Below, in pieces: positions 41,701 to 51,744 of a stretch of DNA of 64,000 nt (position 1 is the first letter of the stretch; each line of letters starts with the position of its first letter). Position numbers and translations under genes: made by a program. The notes beneath the pieces were generated by a model that saw nothing but the letters and a program-made list of their open reading frames with translations, was not told the origin of the DNA and made no database searches. Source of the stretch: Pilaira anomala (Eukaryota > Mucoromycota > Mucoromycetes > Mucorales > Mucoraceae); assembly GCA_025716855.1 (NCBI GenBank), contig JAIXMQ010000072.1:62001-126000 (forward strand). The letters run 5' to 3'.

Positions 41701-41769
41701 CCCAAAAAAAAAAATAAAGCGTCTCAAATTTATTTTACTAGTCGTACCAATTAAGAGTAAAATCCTGTA

Positions 41770-43874
41770 ATTAAATGATAATGGAGGAGGCGGAATAAAA
41801 AAAAAAGTGGCTAATGAGTGTATAATTTTATTATTTTCGGATTGGTTACTATTATCTGTCAATTTATTATTCAAACTTTTTAATTACACCAAACTAAATT
41901 AACAGGTGTTTCTCTACCCAACTCATATCATTTGTTTGTTTTTATTTTGCCTTCGGTACCACCTTAGAAGATTACTCAGAGCTATTCTGAGTATACAAAA
42001 ATACGTCAAACGAGGAATATTCATTATACATTTCTGAGAAACACTTGACTCATAGTTATTTGCTAAGCCATAACATGCGCGCAACTCGGAAACCCGGTCT
42101 TCCTTAAAAAAATTCAGTGAGACTAGAAAACAACGTTTCTCATTTCTGAATAAGTTATATAAAGCGCAGAAGGGTGACGAGAAACCTACCAAGATATTTG
42201 AAGAGCTCACAAACAAGTCTATAAAAGCAGCTTGAACTGCCAGATATAATAGTCAAAGAGACTGATAGCGTACTAAGTGAAAAAATCAGTTGGCATTACG
42301 GTGCGCTGTTGAATTGTTAACGTTATTATTGCTTTAATCTATCCTATTGTTTTGACGTTATTGACATATATAAGGCATAATCACCTATAGATACATTTAT
42401 AATCTGTAATGATGATTTATGTTTATTTAAAAAAAACAAGCATCTATGAGCTCATAAAAAGAAAGTATTTTTTTTTTATTCAGATCATTACAATATTTAC
42501 ACAAGTGAGCTGCTAGGAATTGCAGCTCATGTATAAATGATTTTTTAAATGGGCTCTCATATAATAAGCAGCACTCATTTTACTTTGAAAAATATTGAAG
42601 CTTCCAACGTTATTCAATGAGATATTCAACCATGGATTGTTTTTTGGGGAATGGTCCCAACCTCTAATAAAGAGATCATATCCGTATTAATACAATAATC
42701 GATATTTACGAGCGACTTTTTTTTTTTTTTTTTTTTTTTTTACAATCACTTTTTTATGTTCGATTTGGAGGTTTTTAAGTTACTTTGCTGCTACTTACAG
42801 ACAATAAAAAGTATTTTTTTAACCAACACAATCTATCAGTTGGAAGTACCAAGTAAGACTGTTGTACCTCTTAAAAAAAACGTGTCTTTTCTTTGTACCT
42901 GAAAAAAAAAAGCTGGAAGAACTGGATAATATTATGTTATATTAAACTTAAAAGAATTCGGTTACAAAAAAAAAATCCCTGAAACTGGTTCTACTGGGAC
43001 TGAATTTTTAAGGGTATTTTTTTTTTTTTTTTTTTTTACAGATCAAAAAGATCTCACTTAAGCCCAATTTGGAACAATTGAGAGTGGAAGTGCAGTGTTT
43101 TGAAAAAGGACCCTACATTTGGCAATAACTAATTTATTTATGGGGACCTATTTTTGGATATTATATCGTATATTATTTTTGGATTCTTTGTTCTGTAAAA
43201 AAAAAATATATATATATTATAATAATCAATTTATTATTACTTTTTTGTCAGTTTATTTTAATAGTAACTAGTTAGTTGGAATTATCAGGGTATTTTTTTT
43301 TTTTTTACTATAGTTAACTATCATTCATTTGGTTAGTTCAACTTTTTTTTTTTTTTTTTTTTTCTACAAATAATAGTATTTGTATAAATAGTTGGGAATT
43401 TAACTACACTAAATTATATCTGATTTAAAACAAAAAGGTACTGTTTTTTTGTCGTAAAACTAGCGTTTAGAATAATATATAATTTGATACTATTTTTAAT
43501 TTTGATTATTGAGCATATTTGACAATCTATACGCTCGCATACACGTGTTGTAGATCTATTTCTTTAACAAATGTAAAAAAAAAAATCAGGGGGAAGAAAA
43601 TCATCCAATATTGATTGGTGTCAGCCCCGCTAAGCTTTTTTGAACTTCACAAGCGAAATGTCAATTAAATTATACTGATCATGTGAAAAAATAGGGATTG
43701 TAATTTCCGGAGAAACGAAACCAAACCAGGTGGATTTTTCTTGGATTTATTCATATTTAGAGCACATGTATATTATCATTAAATTAAATTAAATAAATAT
43801 TGTTAAAAAAAAACAAAAATACCGTAACTTGTATATAATAAAAGTAGACATTTTATTTTATAATAATACTACTT
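41770..43874. other. Gene-poor region with one coding-like relic
   Basis: Mostly A/T-rich with T runs (for example 42718-42740 and 43017-43037). On plus, 42074-42235 reads as about 53 residues of normal composition ending at a TGA, including FSFLNKLYKAQKGDEKPTKI, with no ATG and an upstream stop. It may be the last exon of a decayed gene. Nothing else is supported. Confidence 0.4.
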
Positions 43875-45505
43875 TTAGAATTCCTCATAATCATCTACAG
43901 TAAGGAAAAGAAAAATGAATAACTTTCCCTTTTTTAATATATATATATCCCATCTCTATATTTACCTTCAATTCCATTAATTGCGTGTAAGAAAAACAAG
44001 ACGATATTGGATGTACATTGCATATTAAAACCATGATAAAGACCTCTTAAGCTCCAATCTGTAAACATGCTATTCCTTCTCTTTTGTAATTTCTTTCTGT
44101 CACTTGGTTTTCCGCCTTCTTCCTTAATGATACTGACAGCTGCATCGACCATACCTGTGTAAGGTACAGGACGAGTAGCGACAACGGTCTCAAATCGTTT
44201 GTTACCCGGTGTACGCGTTCTAATCTGACATTGAAGACGTTTACGAATTGTATCAAGAGGTAAAGTGATGATGATTTCTAAAGTATTTAAACCTAATTCT
44301 GCAAAACTGTACAAGAAGGGAGATTCGTTAGCAGAGATACGAAGTACACGGTCGATAATTAATGGTGTTGTATTTTGTAATAAAGGTGTGATTGTATGGA
44401 ACAAGAGGGTGGGTAGTAAATTGTGAGAAAAGTAAAGACCTTGAATTCCTCCTTCTTCTTGAATAATTGTTTTCAGTGCATGAAAAGGTCCTTTATATTT
44501 ACGTTGTAAAGGTGATGCGGATTGAACTTGCATTCTATTATCTCAAAATGTCAATAAAATTCTTTTTTTCTCTTCTCTTTCTTTTTTACCTTGTTCTAAT
44601 TAATTCTAAAGGACTTAAAATGAAACCAACTAAAAGGTTACTAGCTACTAAAGTTGCCAAGTTGGGACCAACATGGTCCAAATGAACCAGTGGAATGGTA
44701 TCATCATAAAGATCAAACATATCATTCAATGTACCTTCTAATGTAGGCTGAAGGAACAAATGTGAGATTTCATAAATCCAGTTTGTATATTGACCTTTAA
44801 ATAACGAACGCCAACCTTCATGAGGTTGTTTCATTAATCTACTGATGCCTTGCCAAACACCTGTCTCGATAGGTTTAATTTGATGAGGAGGGCGAGTGGA
44901 TTCATCAAACACACTTGATCGTACAATATATCCATTAGCATCCACTGGTAATTTCTTTTTAAATAATGGATCCTCAATATCGAGTGTACCCGTATTTAAT
45001 GATTCGTCTCCAGCTGAATAACGTCTTCTTCTATTCGAATTATGTTCATCGAAATAATCCTCTTCTTCCTCTTCGTCTGAATCGTCTGGATACTAAAAAA
45101 AACCCCCTCTTTTCTTAAAATCATTCTCTTTCTATCTCGTAACGCGCGCTCTATTTTTATTTTTACCTGTGGTTCGTCTCCTTCGTTATCCGAGTCAACA
45201 ACAGTTGAAGTAGTCTGTAAGGATGTCACTTCAACATCGTGACGAGGCATGTATTGTACTTGTAATAAAGTTTTTGAGACTTCAAAAGGACTACTGATAG
45301 CGGTAGTGAGATACTTGAGTACGGTAAAGTTGATCAGTTCTCTGGCTGCTGCTTTGGAGTCAATTAAGTCGTCATCATTGTAATAAGGCGATGTCATGTT
45401 TTGTGCAGTAGGTACATTAGTATAAACACCATTGTTTAAACCAGGTGTATAATAAGGTCGACCAGCAGGAAAGCCTGTAAAAGGGTGGCCTTGATCAGAA
45501 GACAT
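43875..45505 (-). CDS. Ugo1-like mitochondrial outer-membrane carrier-fold protein
   Basis: Four exons (45505-45167, 45092-44590, 44534-43966, 43894-43875) encode 476 aa. It has mitochondrial-carrier-like repeats that have lost part of the transport signature: ELINFTVLKYLTTAISSPFE then VSKTLLQVQYMP; NLLVGFILSPLELIRTRMQV; TLEIIITLPLDTIRKRLQ. Between the first and second repeats is a long acidic stretch (DDSDEEEEED) and KPIETGVWQGISRLMKQPHE, typical of fungal Ugo1 and related to animal SLC25A46. Ugo1 links the outer- and inner-membrane fusion GTPases Fzo1 and Mgm1. The last exon (20 nt) is inferred from phase and gives the end DDYEEF. It shares a 690-bp divergent promoter with the CsbD-like gene. 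Confidence 0.83.
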
Positions 45506-46195
45506 TTTTTATAGCAAGGGGTTATATTTTTTTTTTTTGAAAAAAAAAATACTTCTTGAGTTTGTGTATATCTTTTTTTTTTTTTTTTTTTTTTTTTTAC
45601 TTGTTTCGTTTATTTTGAATGGGCGACTCATGGGGACAATGACGTCGAAGGAATGTTACATATTTCACAGTAAGTGATTAATGCTCTTTTTTTTAAAAAA
45701 TTAAACTATATATTTATGCACTAAGTATAAATGATGTTAGAATCAACGACTAAACTAGGTTTAAACGTGTTTAAGCTAGTAACAAGTTATATATAATGAA
45801 TGATTTGATAAATGTTAATAACAAAATTAACTTGTAAACATTTGTTTGAAAAAAAAAAATAAAAAATGATAAAAAAAGATGTCATGATTGCAGAATTTGT
45901 TACCATTTTCTCATCATACACACACAGTAAAAATCCAAAGTAAGAAAAAATACAGAAAATCGTCAGAGTAAACAGTCTTTGTTTTTTTTAAAACTCATCG
46001 CTTTTGTTGTTTTATAAAATTGCTTAATAAGGCCTAGTAAATTATGACATATTTTTTTCGTCGATCCAAGCATTTTTGTTTCTTACAAAACGTCATTCTG
46101 ATTTTCACAAAAAAAAAGGAATATAAATACAGGTCGTATTTTCCCCACAAAATAAAATATTTATTAAAAATATCTAATTTTTTAAATATATAACA
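45506..46195. promoter_or_regulatory. Divergent promoter, Ugo1-like / CsbD-like genes
   Basis: This 690-bp interval holds A and T runs and a GACGTC-containing string (about 45641-45646) that could bind bZIP factors. A clear TATA box serves the plus-strand gene (separate entry). Confidence 0.45.
46122..46129 (+). promoter_or_regulatory. TATA box of the CsbD-like stress gene
   Basis: TATAAATA lies 67 bases upstream of the ATG at 46196 and is followed by a short A/T-rich leader. The position and perfect match suit a strongly and variably expressed stress gene. Confidence 0.55.
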
Positions 46196-47227
46196 ATGTC
46201 TGCTTTTAACAACAACAACAACAACTTAAACAACACCTCTGCTGGTCAAGCTAATCGTGTCTCTCATCCTGATAACCAATTGAATGAAAACCACGGTATT
46301 GCTGCTACTGGCTTAAATGATCCCATTCTCGGTGGTAGTGTCAGTGGTCAACAACAAGGTTTAAACTATTCTGGTGCTCCTATTTCTGATGCCCAAAAGG
46401 TAAACCAACAAGAAAACTATGGTCATACCGCTGGTCATGACTTGAACTCCAACACTAATCGTACTGGTGGTACTGGTATTCCTCCTGTTAACACCGCTTC
46501 TCACGTTCAACATAACGCTGCTCAAGAAGCTTTAGCATCTGGACATAACACTCACCATGCTGGTACTGGTACTGGTCATGCTGCTGCTACCTCTGCTGAT
46601 GCTGCTAGACAAGCTGCTGCCACTGCTACTGGTGCCACCGGTTTGACGGGTCGTAATGTAGATCTTGTCTCTACTGGTCAACATCATCACAACCTCGCTG
46701 GTACTGGTCATCGTGACGATCCTACTAACCTTGGTCATCATACTTCTACCACTGGTCATCATAATACTGCTACTGGTCATCACGATCCTACATCCGCTAC
46801 TGGTCATCATGGTGCTACTGGTACTCACGGTGCTACTGGTGCTCACGGTGCTACTGGTGCTCACGGTACTGCTGGCTCTACTGGTCTTACTGGCGCTACC
46901 GGTGCTCAAGGTGTTACTGGTGCCACTGGTACTCATGGAGCTACTAACACTGATCCCGTCGCTCACGGTGCCACCCACGGTACTCACCCCTCTGGTGCCG
47001 GTCTCGGTGTCGGTCTTCCCGGTAAGGATCAAAAGCATGTTGGAGATCAACGTTTCAATGATAAGCACGGTAACTTGGATCATCACAACGATACCCTCGA
47101 CGCTGAAAAGAAGCCCACTGCTGGTGAAAAGATTAAGGGTAACCTTGAAAAGATCACTGGTAAGATCACTGGTAATGAAGCCAAGGTCATTGAAGGTGAA
47201 AACCTCGCTCACGGTCGTAAGCTCTAA
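46196..47227 (+). CDS. CsbD/hydrophilin-like stress protein with Gly-Ala-Thr-His repeats
   Basis: Single exon, 343 aa, highly hydrophilic and almost free of hydrophobic segments. The N-terminus is Asn/Gln-rich ([18 protein letters not shown]). Residues about 155-265 carry tandem GHHxxT and G-A-T-G-x-H repeats ([20 protein letters not shown]), giving a His- and Gly-rich collagen-like string. The C-terminus, [18 protein letters not shown] followed by [16 protein letters not shown], is a CsbD-like stress motif with Gly-Lys helices. Codons are strongly biased to GGT, GCT, ACT and AAG, suggesting high expression. Similar fungal hydrophilins protect against drying, heat or osmotic stress; the His pairs could also bind metal. 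The function is inferred from composition and the C-terminal motif only. Confidence 0.8.
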   Translation: MSAFNNNNNNLNNTSAGQANRVSHPDNQLNENHGIAATGLNDPILGGSVSGQQQGLNYSGAPISDAQKVNQQENYGHTAGHDLNSNTNRTGGTGIPPVNTASHVQHNAAQEALASGHNTHHAGTGTGHAAATSADAARQAAATATGATGLTGRNVDLVSTGQHHHNLAGTGHRDDPTNLGHHTSTTGHHNTATGHHDPTSATGHHGATGTHGATGAHGATGAHGTAGSTGLTGATGAQGVTGATGTHGATNTDPVAHGATHGTHPSGAGLGVGLPGKDQKHVGDQRFNDKHGNLDHHNDTLDAEKKPTAGEKIKGNLEKITGKITGNEAKVIEGENLAHGRKL

Positions 47228-48186
47228 ATTTAATTTTTTTTTAAAAAAAATACTTGTATAATCCTTCCTCCCCCCTCTGTATTTCATAATAATGAAAATG
47301 TATAAATCAATACTACTTTAATAAAAAAAAATCGTAATTTGTTATAACCATATACATATTTCTCAATGCTTTCATATTTCTCAATGACGAGTTTATGTAT
47401 ATTTCATAACACGAGTAAAAATAGATCTTTGATCCAGACTTAAAAATTGAATAAAAATTAGGTAATTTAAGTTTCATAAAGAGTTCCCCACAAATATTAA
47501 TAATGATATCATCGCATGAAATTCACATCGATTGTTTGTTTTTTATAAGGATCGAACTCCGATTTGTTTGAAAAAGATCGTATTGTTAGGAATACTTTTA
47601 TAGGGCTAAACTTTTACATTCAACAAGAGCAAATGTTTATGTTTCTAAATAGATTCCTTCTTTATGTGATCAAGTTTCACTCAAGCTTGCTCAGAGAAAG
47701 ACCCAGAAATACTATCCTGGGAAATTTCTTTTTTAGTCATGTAACACGAATAAACAATGGGAATCTTTTTTTTTTTTTTGTGTGTGTACACAATGCGTAA
47801 AGGAGGTGAAGCTCAAAAAAATATCTACTGTAATTGGTATCAAATTTCCTTCTAATTTATTCCATACTACAACGGATACAAAATAAATATTAACTATTCA
47901 TTCAATTTGAATATTTTATTTTACGCTAGTCTTTTAAAAAATAATAAAGGATTATAAAAAGTAACGTTTTTTCTTCTTGAAACTTGTAAAAATAATTTTA
48001 CGCCAAACAGGCTTAGTAACCGATCTATTTTAGATTTGTCTTTTCTCTATATCTGTAGAAACCTGTCCTCTACGTCAGATGCAATGCATACAATGTATGC
48101 AAATTCAACATAATGCGTATCTAGATGCACTACTATTAAAAAAATCATGAAATTAAACTTATTATTTTTGCATTTTATTATTATTG
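47228..48186. other. Spacer without recognised genes
   Basis: About 960 bp between the CsbD-like gene and the small minus-strand gene. A 78-codon open stretch at 47564-47800 has a homopolymer end and no motif. No repeat family or RNA gene was recognised. Confidence 0.45.
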
Positions 48187-48840
48187 TTAAAAAACTGAAG
48201 CTTCTTTTTGCTTGAACTTATTTCGCTTGTTTTTTCTTTTGTTTCTTTTAAGACCAACCCTAGCTTTGAAAACTGTATCAATATATAATTACCAGCATAT
48301 GTATATACATATTAAGATTCCACCTTGTACCTTGATTATCTATAATTGGTGACAGTGTTGTTAGTGGTTCCGGAAATACTTCTGCTTCTGTTGTCATTGA
48401 TGGTATTGATAATGTTTCTGTTGATGCTTCTAATACTGATGGCCTCCTGATTGACTAGTACTCAAATTATTAAGTGATTCTAATCCACTTTAAACTTTGA
48501 CTTACAATAATACTACAAGATTTTAAATTATCGGCTCTTTTATATATATTCTTTGTGAAATTATCAATAGAATTTATTTCTGATGGACCAAAACCCCAAG
48601 TCGCTTTCATATTTAAATCACACATGTCAGCAATCTCCTGAGGCTCTGTTATACCAATTTTATGAAAACTGTACACTATGTTATCCATAGATAATGTGAT
48701 TTGATCCATTGATTTTTGAAAGTCATATCTTTCATCGCCTTATGAATGATAAACATTTGTTAGAAAGCCTACTTACTAACAAAAAAAAAAAAAGAAATAT
48801 ATACGTTACAAAGAGTAATTAGATTCAAAAAGTACTTCAT
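48187..48840 (-). CDS. Unrecognised small four-exon gene
   Basis: Four short exons (48840-48810, 48738-48506, 48454-48331, 48272-48187) join in frame to 157 aa. Evidence for a real gene: all introns are GT-AG, intron 1 has a CTAAC branch-like site, all phases fit (31+233, 124 and 86 nt) and composition is protein-like. The N-terminal part is helical (FQKSMDQITLSMDNIVYSFH and KIGITEPQEIADMCDLNMKA). The middle is Thr/Glu/Pro-rich and probably disordered. The C-terminus is a strongly basic tail (VGLKRNKRKNKRNKFKQKEA), a likely nuclear localisation or DNA/RNA-binding signal. The helical part faintly recalls the DASH kinetochore subunit Ask1 (ITL, later a Trp), but this is only a guess. The start in exon 1 is uncertain; ATG at 48709 is the alternative. 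Confidence 0.55.
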
Positions 48841-50140
48841 TTTTATTTTATTTTTGCTAATAGAGAAAAAGAGCTGAAAATTAACCTTTTTTTCTGTCAC
48901 AATTTATAGGAAACATGTAAAATCTGCGCTGTCACTCATGAAAAAAAAAAAAAGATATATGTACATAGACTTTCTCTATTTCTATTTATATCATAAAAAT
49001 GCGCAGTGCATTAGGTTTTTTTTTAGAACTGGTACGTTTAACTTGTGTTGATTATTTGTATTTATGTTTTGAGTGCGAAGGCTTTGTAATATCATGAAAA
49101 TCAGTTTATTGACCAACCAAGCCTTTTAAATTCATGTAATGTAAACTGCAGCTATGAGAACAGTGATTACAATTATGCTCTTTTTGACTAAAAGACCTGG
49201 AATATGACAAAAATAAAGAGAATACTTATTTGACATCACGGAACTCATCCCGAAGTACAAGACTTCTCTATATGTATATTTTGCGTAATTTGTTGCCTTT
49301 TGCACACCTCGCTTGAATTGTACATAAAGTGCGATCGTAGTTAAGAGAGGGGGTACACTGTACTTTTTTTTTTAATTTGTTAGCTAAACTTATATTTCTG
49401 TCAAAGAATTGAAATGATGATTTCTCTATATTTAACACATCCAAGGAAAATAAAAGAGCAGTAATTGATTGCAAAAAAAGAACGCCGTATAGTGCTCACC
49501 AAATAATAAGATTATTCTTAACATTAGATATTAAACTAAGAGGCATATAGACGCGTGAAAGCAAAACTATGGCAATATAACTAACAAACTTAGTTTCAAA
49601 TAAGTAGAACATCTAGCAATTACTTTTATACACTGTCACATTCCATGACCAGCTGGAAATAATAGCAATAATGTTCACGTTTTGTATCAGAACAAGAAAG
49701 GATTCTAAGCATTTTAAAAAGCGGACTTTGTTATACACAATCCATTTTTCTCTTTCTCTTTTCATTATTAATATTCTATCATTACTTTTACTATATACGC
49801 TTTTTATTTACAAATATTCCTGGAAATATGTGGGTCAATAGGCACTTACATTAATAATAAAAACAAGATTTAATAATAAAAAAAAAATATTGTAGAGAAG
49901 CCTTTTCTTTTTCAGTCCGCAAACTACTCCTCTGGTTTCTTTTAGGAAACATATCCAAACTCGATAGCTATAATTTAGCTAATGTAAAATCTGACTTTAT
50001 TAGGCTATTATGTACTCTGAGAGTTAAACACTTCTCTGATTTATATTATGTTATATAAATATATATTATATTTATTACTTGATTTATCGCATATATCACT
50101 AATTATTTTTTAAAGCAATCCATATTACGTATATGGTGAC
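48841..50140. other. Spacer without recognised genes
   Basis: About 1.3 kb of A/T-rich DNA. A minus open stretch at 49268-49474 (68 codons) has no recognised motif. No repeats other than homopolymers were seen. Confidence 0.4.
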
Positions 50141-50817
50141 CTAAATTAAAAACGTAATCTCCTTTTGATTTATATAAGGAGTGCCACCATAATTAATCTC
50201 TACACTATCTCTTTGATATTCTTCGGTATATAAGACATCAAACTTTTTAATTTTTTCACACTTGAAAGTGATACTATCGAGGAACGAAACTTGTTGGGTT
50301 ATTTCGTATATATTCTAATGAAATAGGTTTCGCCTCGATCGATTCTTTTTCCGTGAGTTGGTAATAACAATTGTCTCCATCAAGATAATTAAGCCTTTAT
50401 AAAAAAGACAGAGGATTTGCGTTTACATAACAAAAGTTGTAAATTAAAATAAAATACCTCCAAGTTTTTAAAGTTACTTAAATCTACTACTACATGTTCA
50501 GATACTTGACTGCCATTTTATTTACGAATGAATTCATATTCACAGAGCATAAAGTTAATATTGAGAAGGTTAGAACTCAAAAGGTCTAAAAAGTCACTTG
50601 TAGGGGTAAAGTTCCTCATCTTGACTACTTTTAAATTGTCTTGAGAGGTGGTAGATGAATCAAGCTTTTTCGTATAATATTGATAATGGTGATCATCAGG
50701 GCTTATACATAAAGTAAATTCGTGTCTAGGCTCATTCTTAGCCTTATACTCTAAAAACTGAAGATTTGAACAATTGATTAATAGGATATATATATCAAGT
50801 GAACTAGGAACTTCCAT
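50141..50817 (-). pseudogene. Putative multi-exon gene or relic, structure uncertain
   Basis: A 99-codon open stretch (50817-50518) begins MEVPSSLDIYILLINCSNLQ and continues with FLDLLSSNLLNINFMLCEYE. Further coding-like pieces follow on the same strand: VDLSNFKNLE just after a possible 36-bp intron, LNYLDGDNCYYQLTEKESIE, and an end piece QVSFLDSITFKCEKIKKFD to KEITFLI with a stop at 50141-50143. The hydrophobic spacing (L-S-N-F-K-N-L) is like leucine-rich repeats of fungal F-box proteins. I could not find splice sites that join all pieces in one frame, so this is either a gene with an unusual structure or a recently broken copy. The family is a guess. Confidence 0.35.
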
Positions 50818-51744
50818 GTCTCGGAATTAATAGAATTTCGTTTGTGTTTTTGATAAACGTATGATTAGAAAGTGTCCAGTGAAAATATCTGGGTATATTC
50901 TGTGTTACGTATGAATCATATTGAAATGTAATGACATAAAATAGAAAAAGATATTAAAAAAAAAGGAAATTAGGAAAGAAAGGTGTGTAACAATTTAGAT
51001 TCTCATTTTCAGACATACAGAAATATCTTCAACATGCTGATTTAATAATTAATATCTTAGACCTAAACATTTAAATTCGGTATCCTCTGCAAAAAAAGTG
51101 ACAACTCTGACGAAAGAATAGCTTGTCCAGCAAGTTTTTCATAATTAACGAGATATTCAATATGTGGATTATAATAAATATATGCAAAAATGTATTACAC
51201 AAAAAGCATTATTCCCATTTATGGACGAGTGTAGTTGCATGATGAAGAACGATTTTTATTATGATGGTCTTTGACAATACAGCCTTTTACATATTACTTT
51301 ATCATACATATTATCTTGACTAAGCTTTATCTAAAGATATAACTGCGTATATAGTTTCTGGTCCTATAGATCATTATATCCTTTCTAACTTTGCTATTTG
51401 CCCCGACACATGGGAGCACAAAAACCGATTCCACTTTAGAAAAAGAAAAACCGGCCCTCTCTTATTAGGACAAGTCTATTTTAGGTACTTTTCGACTTTT
51501 TTTTTTCTTCATTTAAAGAGGCATAGCTGTCAGAAGCCACATATTTCTATACTGCGGTTTATTTATGGGATCACTGTGAGTCATATTCCGTTTATAACCA
51601 AGTTTGTTTGAATTAAACTCTCACTTTTTTCTTTCTTGCCGCAGTTCCAAGATTTAATTAAAGCCCCGGCTCTATTTGCTTTAAGAGTATATAACAATGC
51701 TTTTTTTTTTTCTCTTTCTTTTTTTTTTCCTAACATAAATAAAA
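50818..51744. other. Promoter-side spacer of the GTPBP1-like gene
   Basis: About 930 bp with no coding sequence supported. The final 100 bases are T-rich, as expected for the leader of the downstream gene. Confidence 0.45.

Larger units (their letters stand above)
39567..41767. mobile_element. Fold-back (long inverted repeat) element with TA flanks
   Basis: A 2.2-kb palindromic element. The left arm (39567-40646, about 1.08 kb) and right arm (40892-41767, about 0.88 kb) are nearly identical inverted copies around a 245-bp spacer. The tips read CAGGATTTTACTCTTAA inward on both sides, and each tip is flanked outside by TA, the target duplication of the Tc1/mariner superfamily. The right arm lacks about 24 bp near its tip and about 170 bp near its inner end compared with the left. 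Both arms carry the same broken nuclease-like coding sequence, so the structure is an inverted duplication of a gene-bearing element rather than a simple hairpin MITE. Confidence 0.85.

Noticed and set aside
46532..47287. Long antisense open stretch opposite the CsbD-like gene
   Set aside because: It is the shadow of the GGT/GCT/ACT codon repeats of the real gene; its Ser/Thr/Val composition mirrors them.
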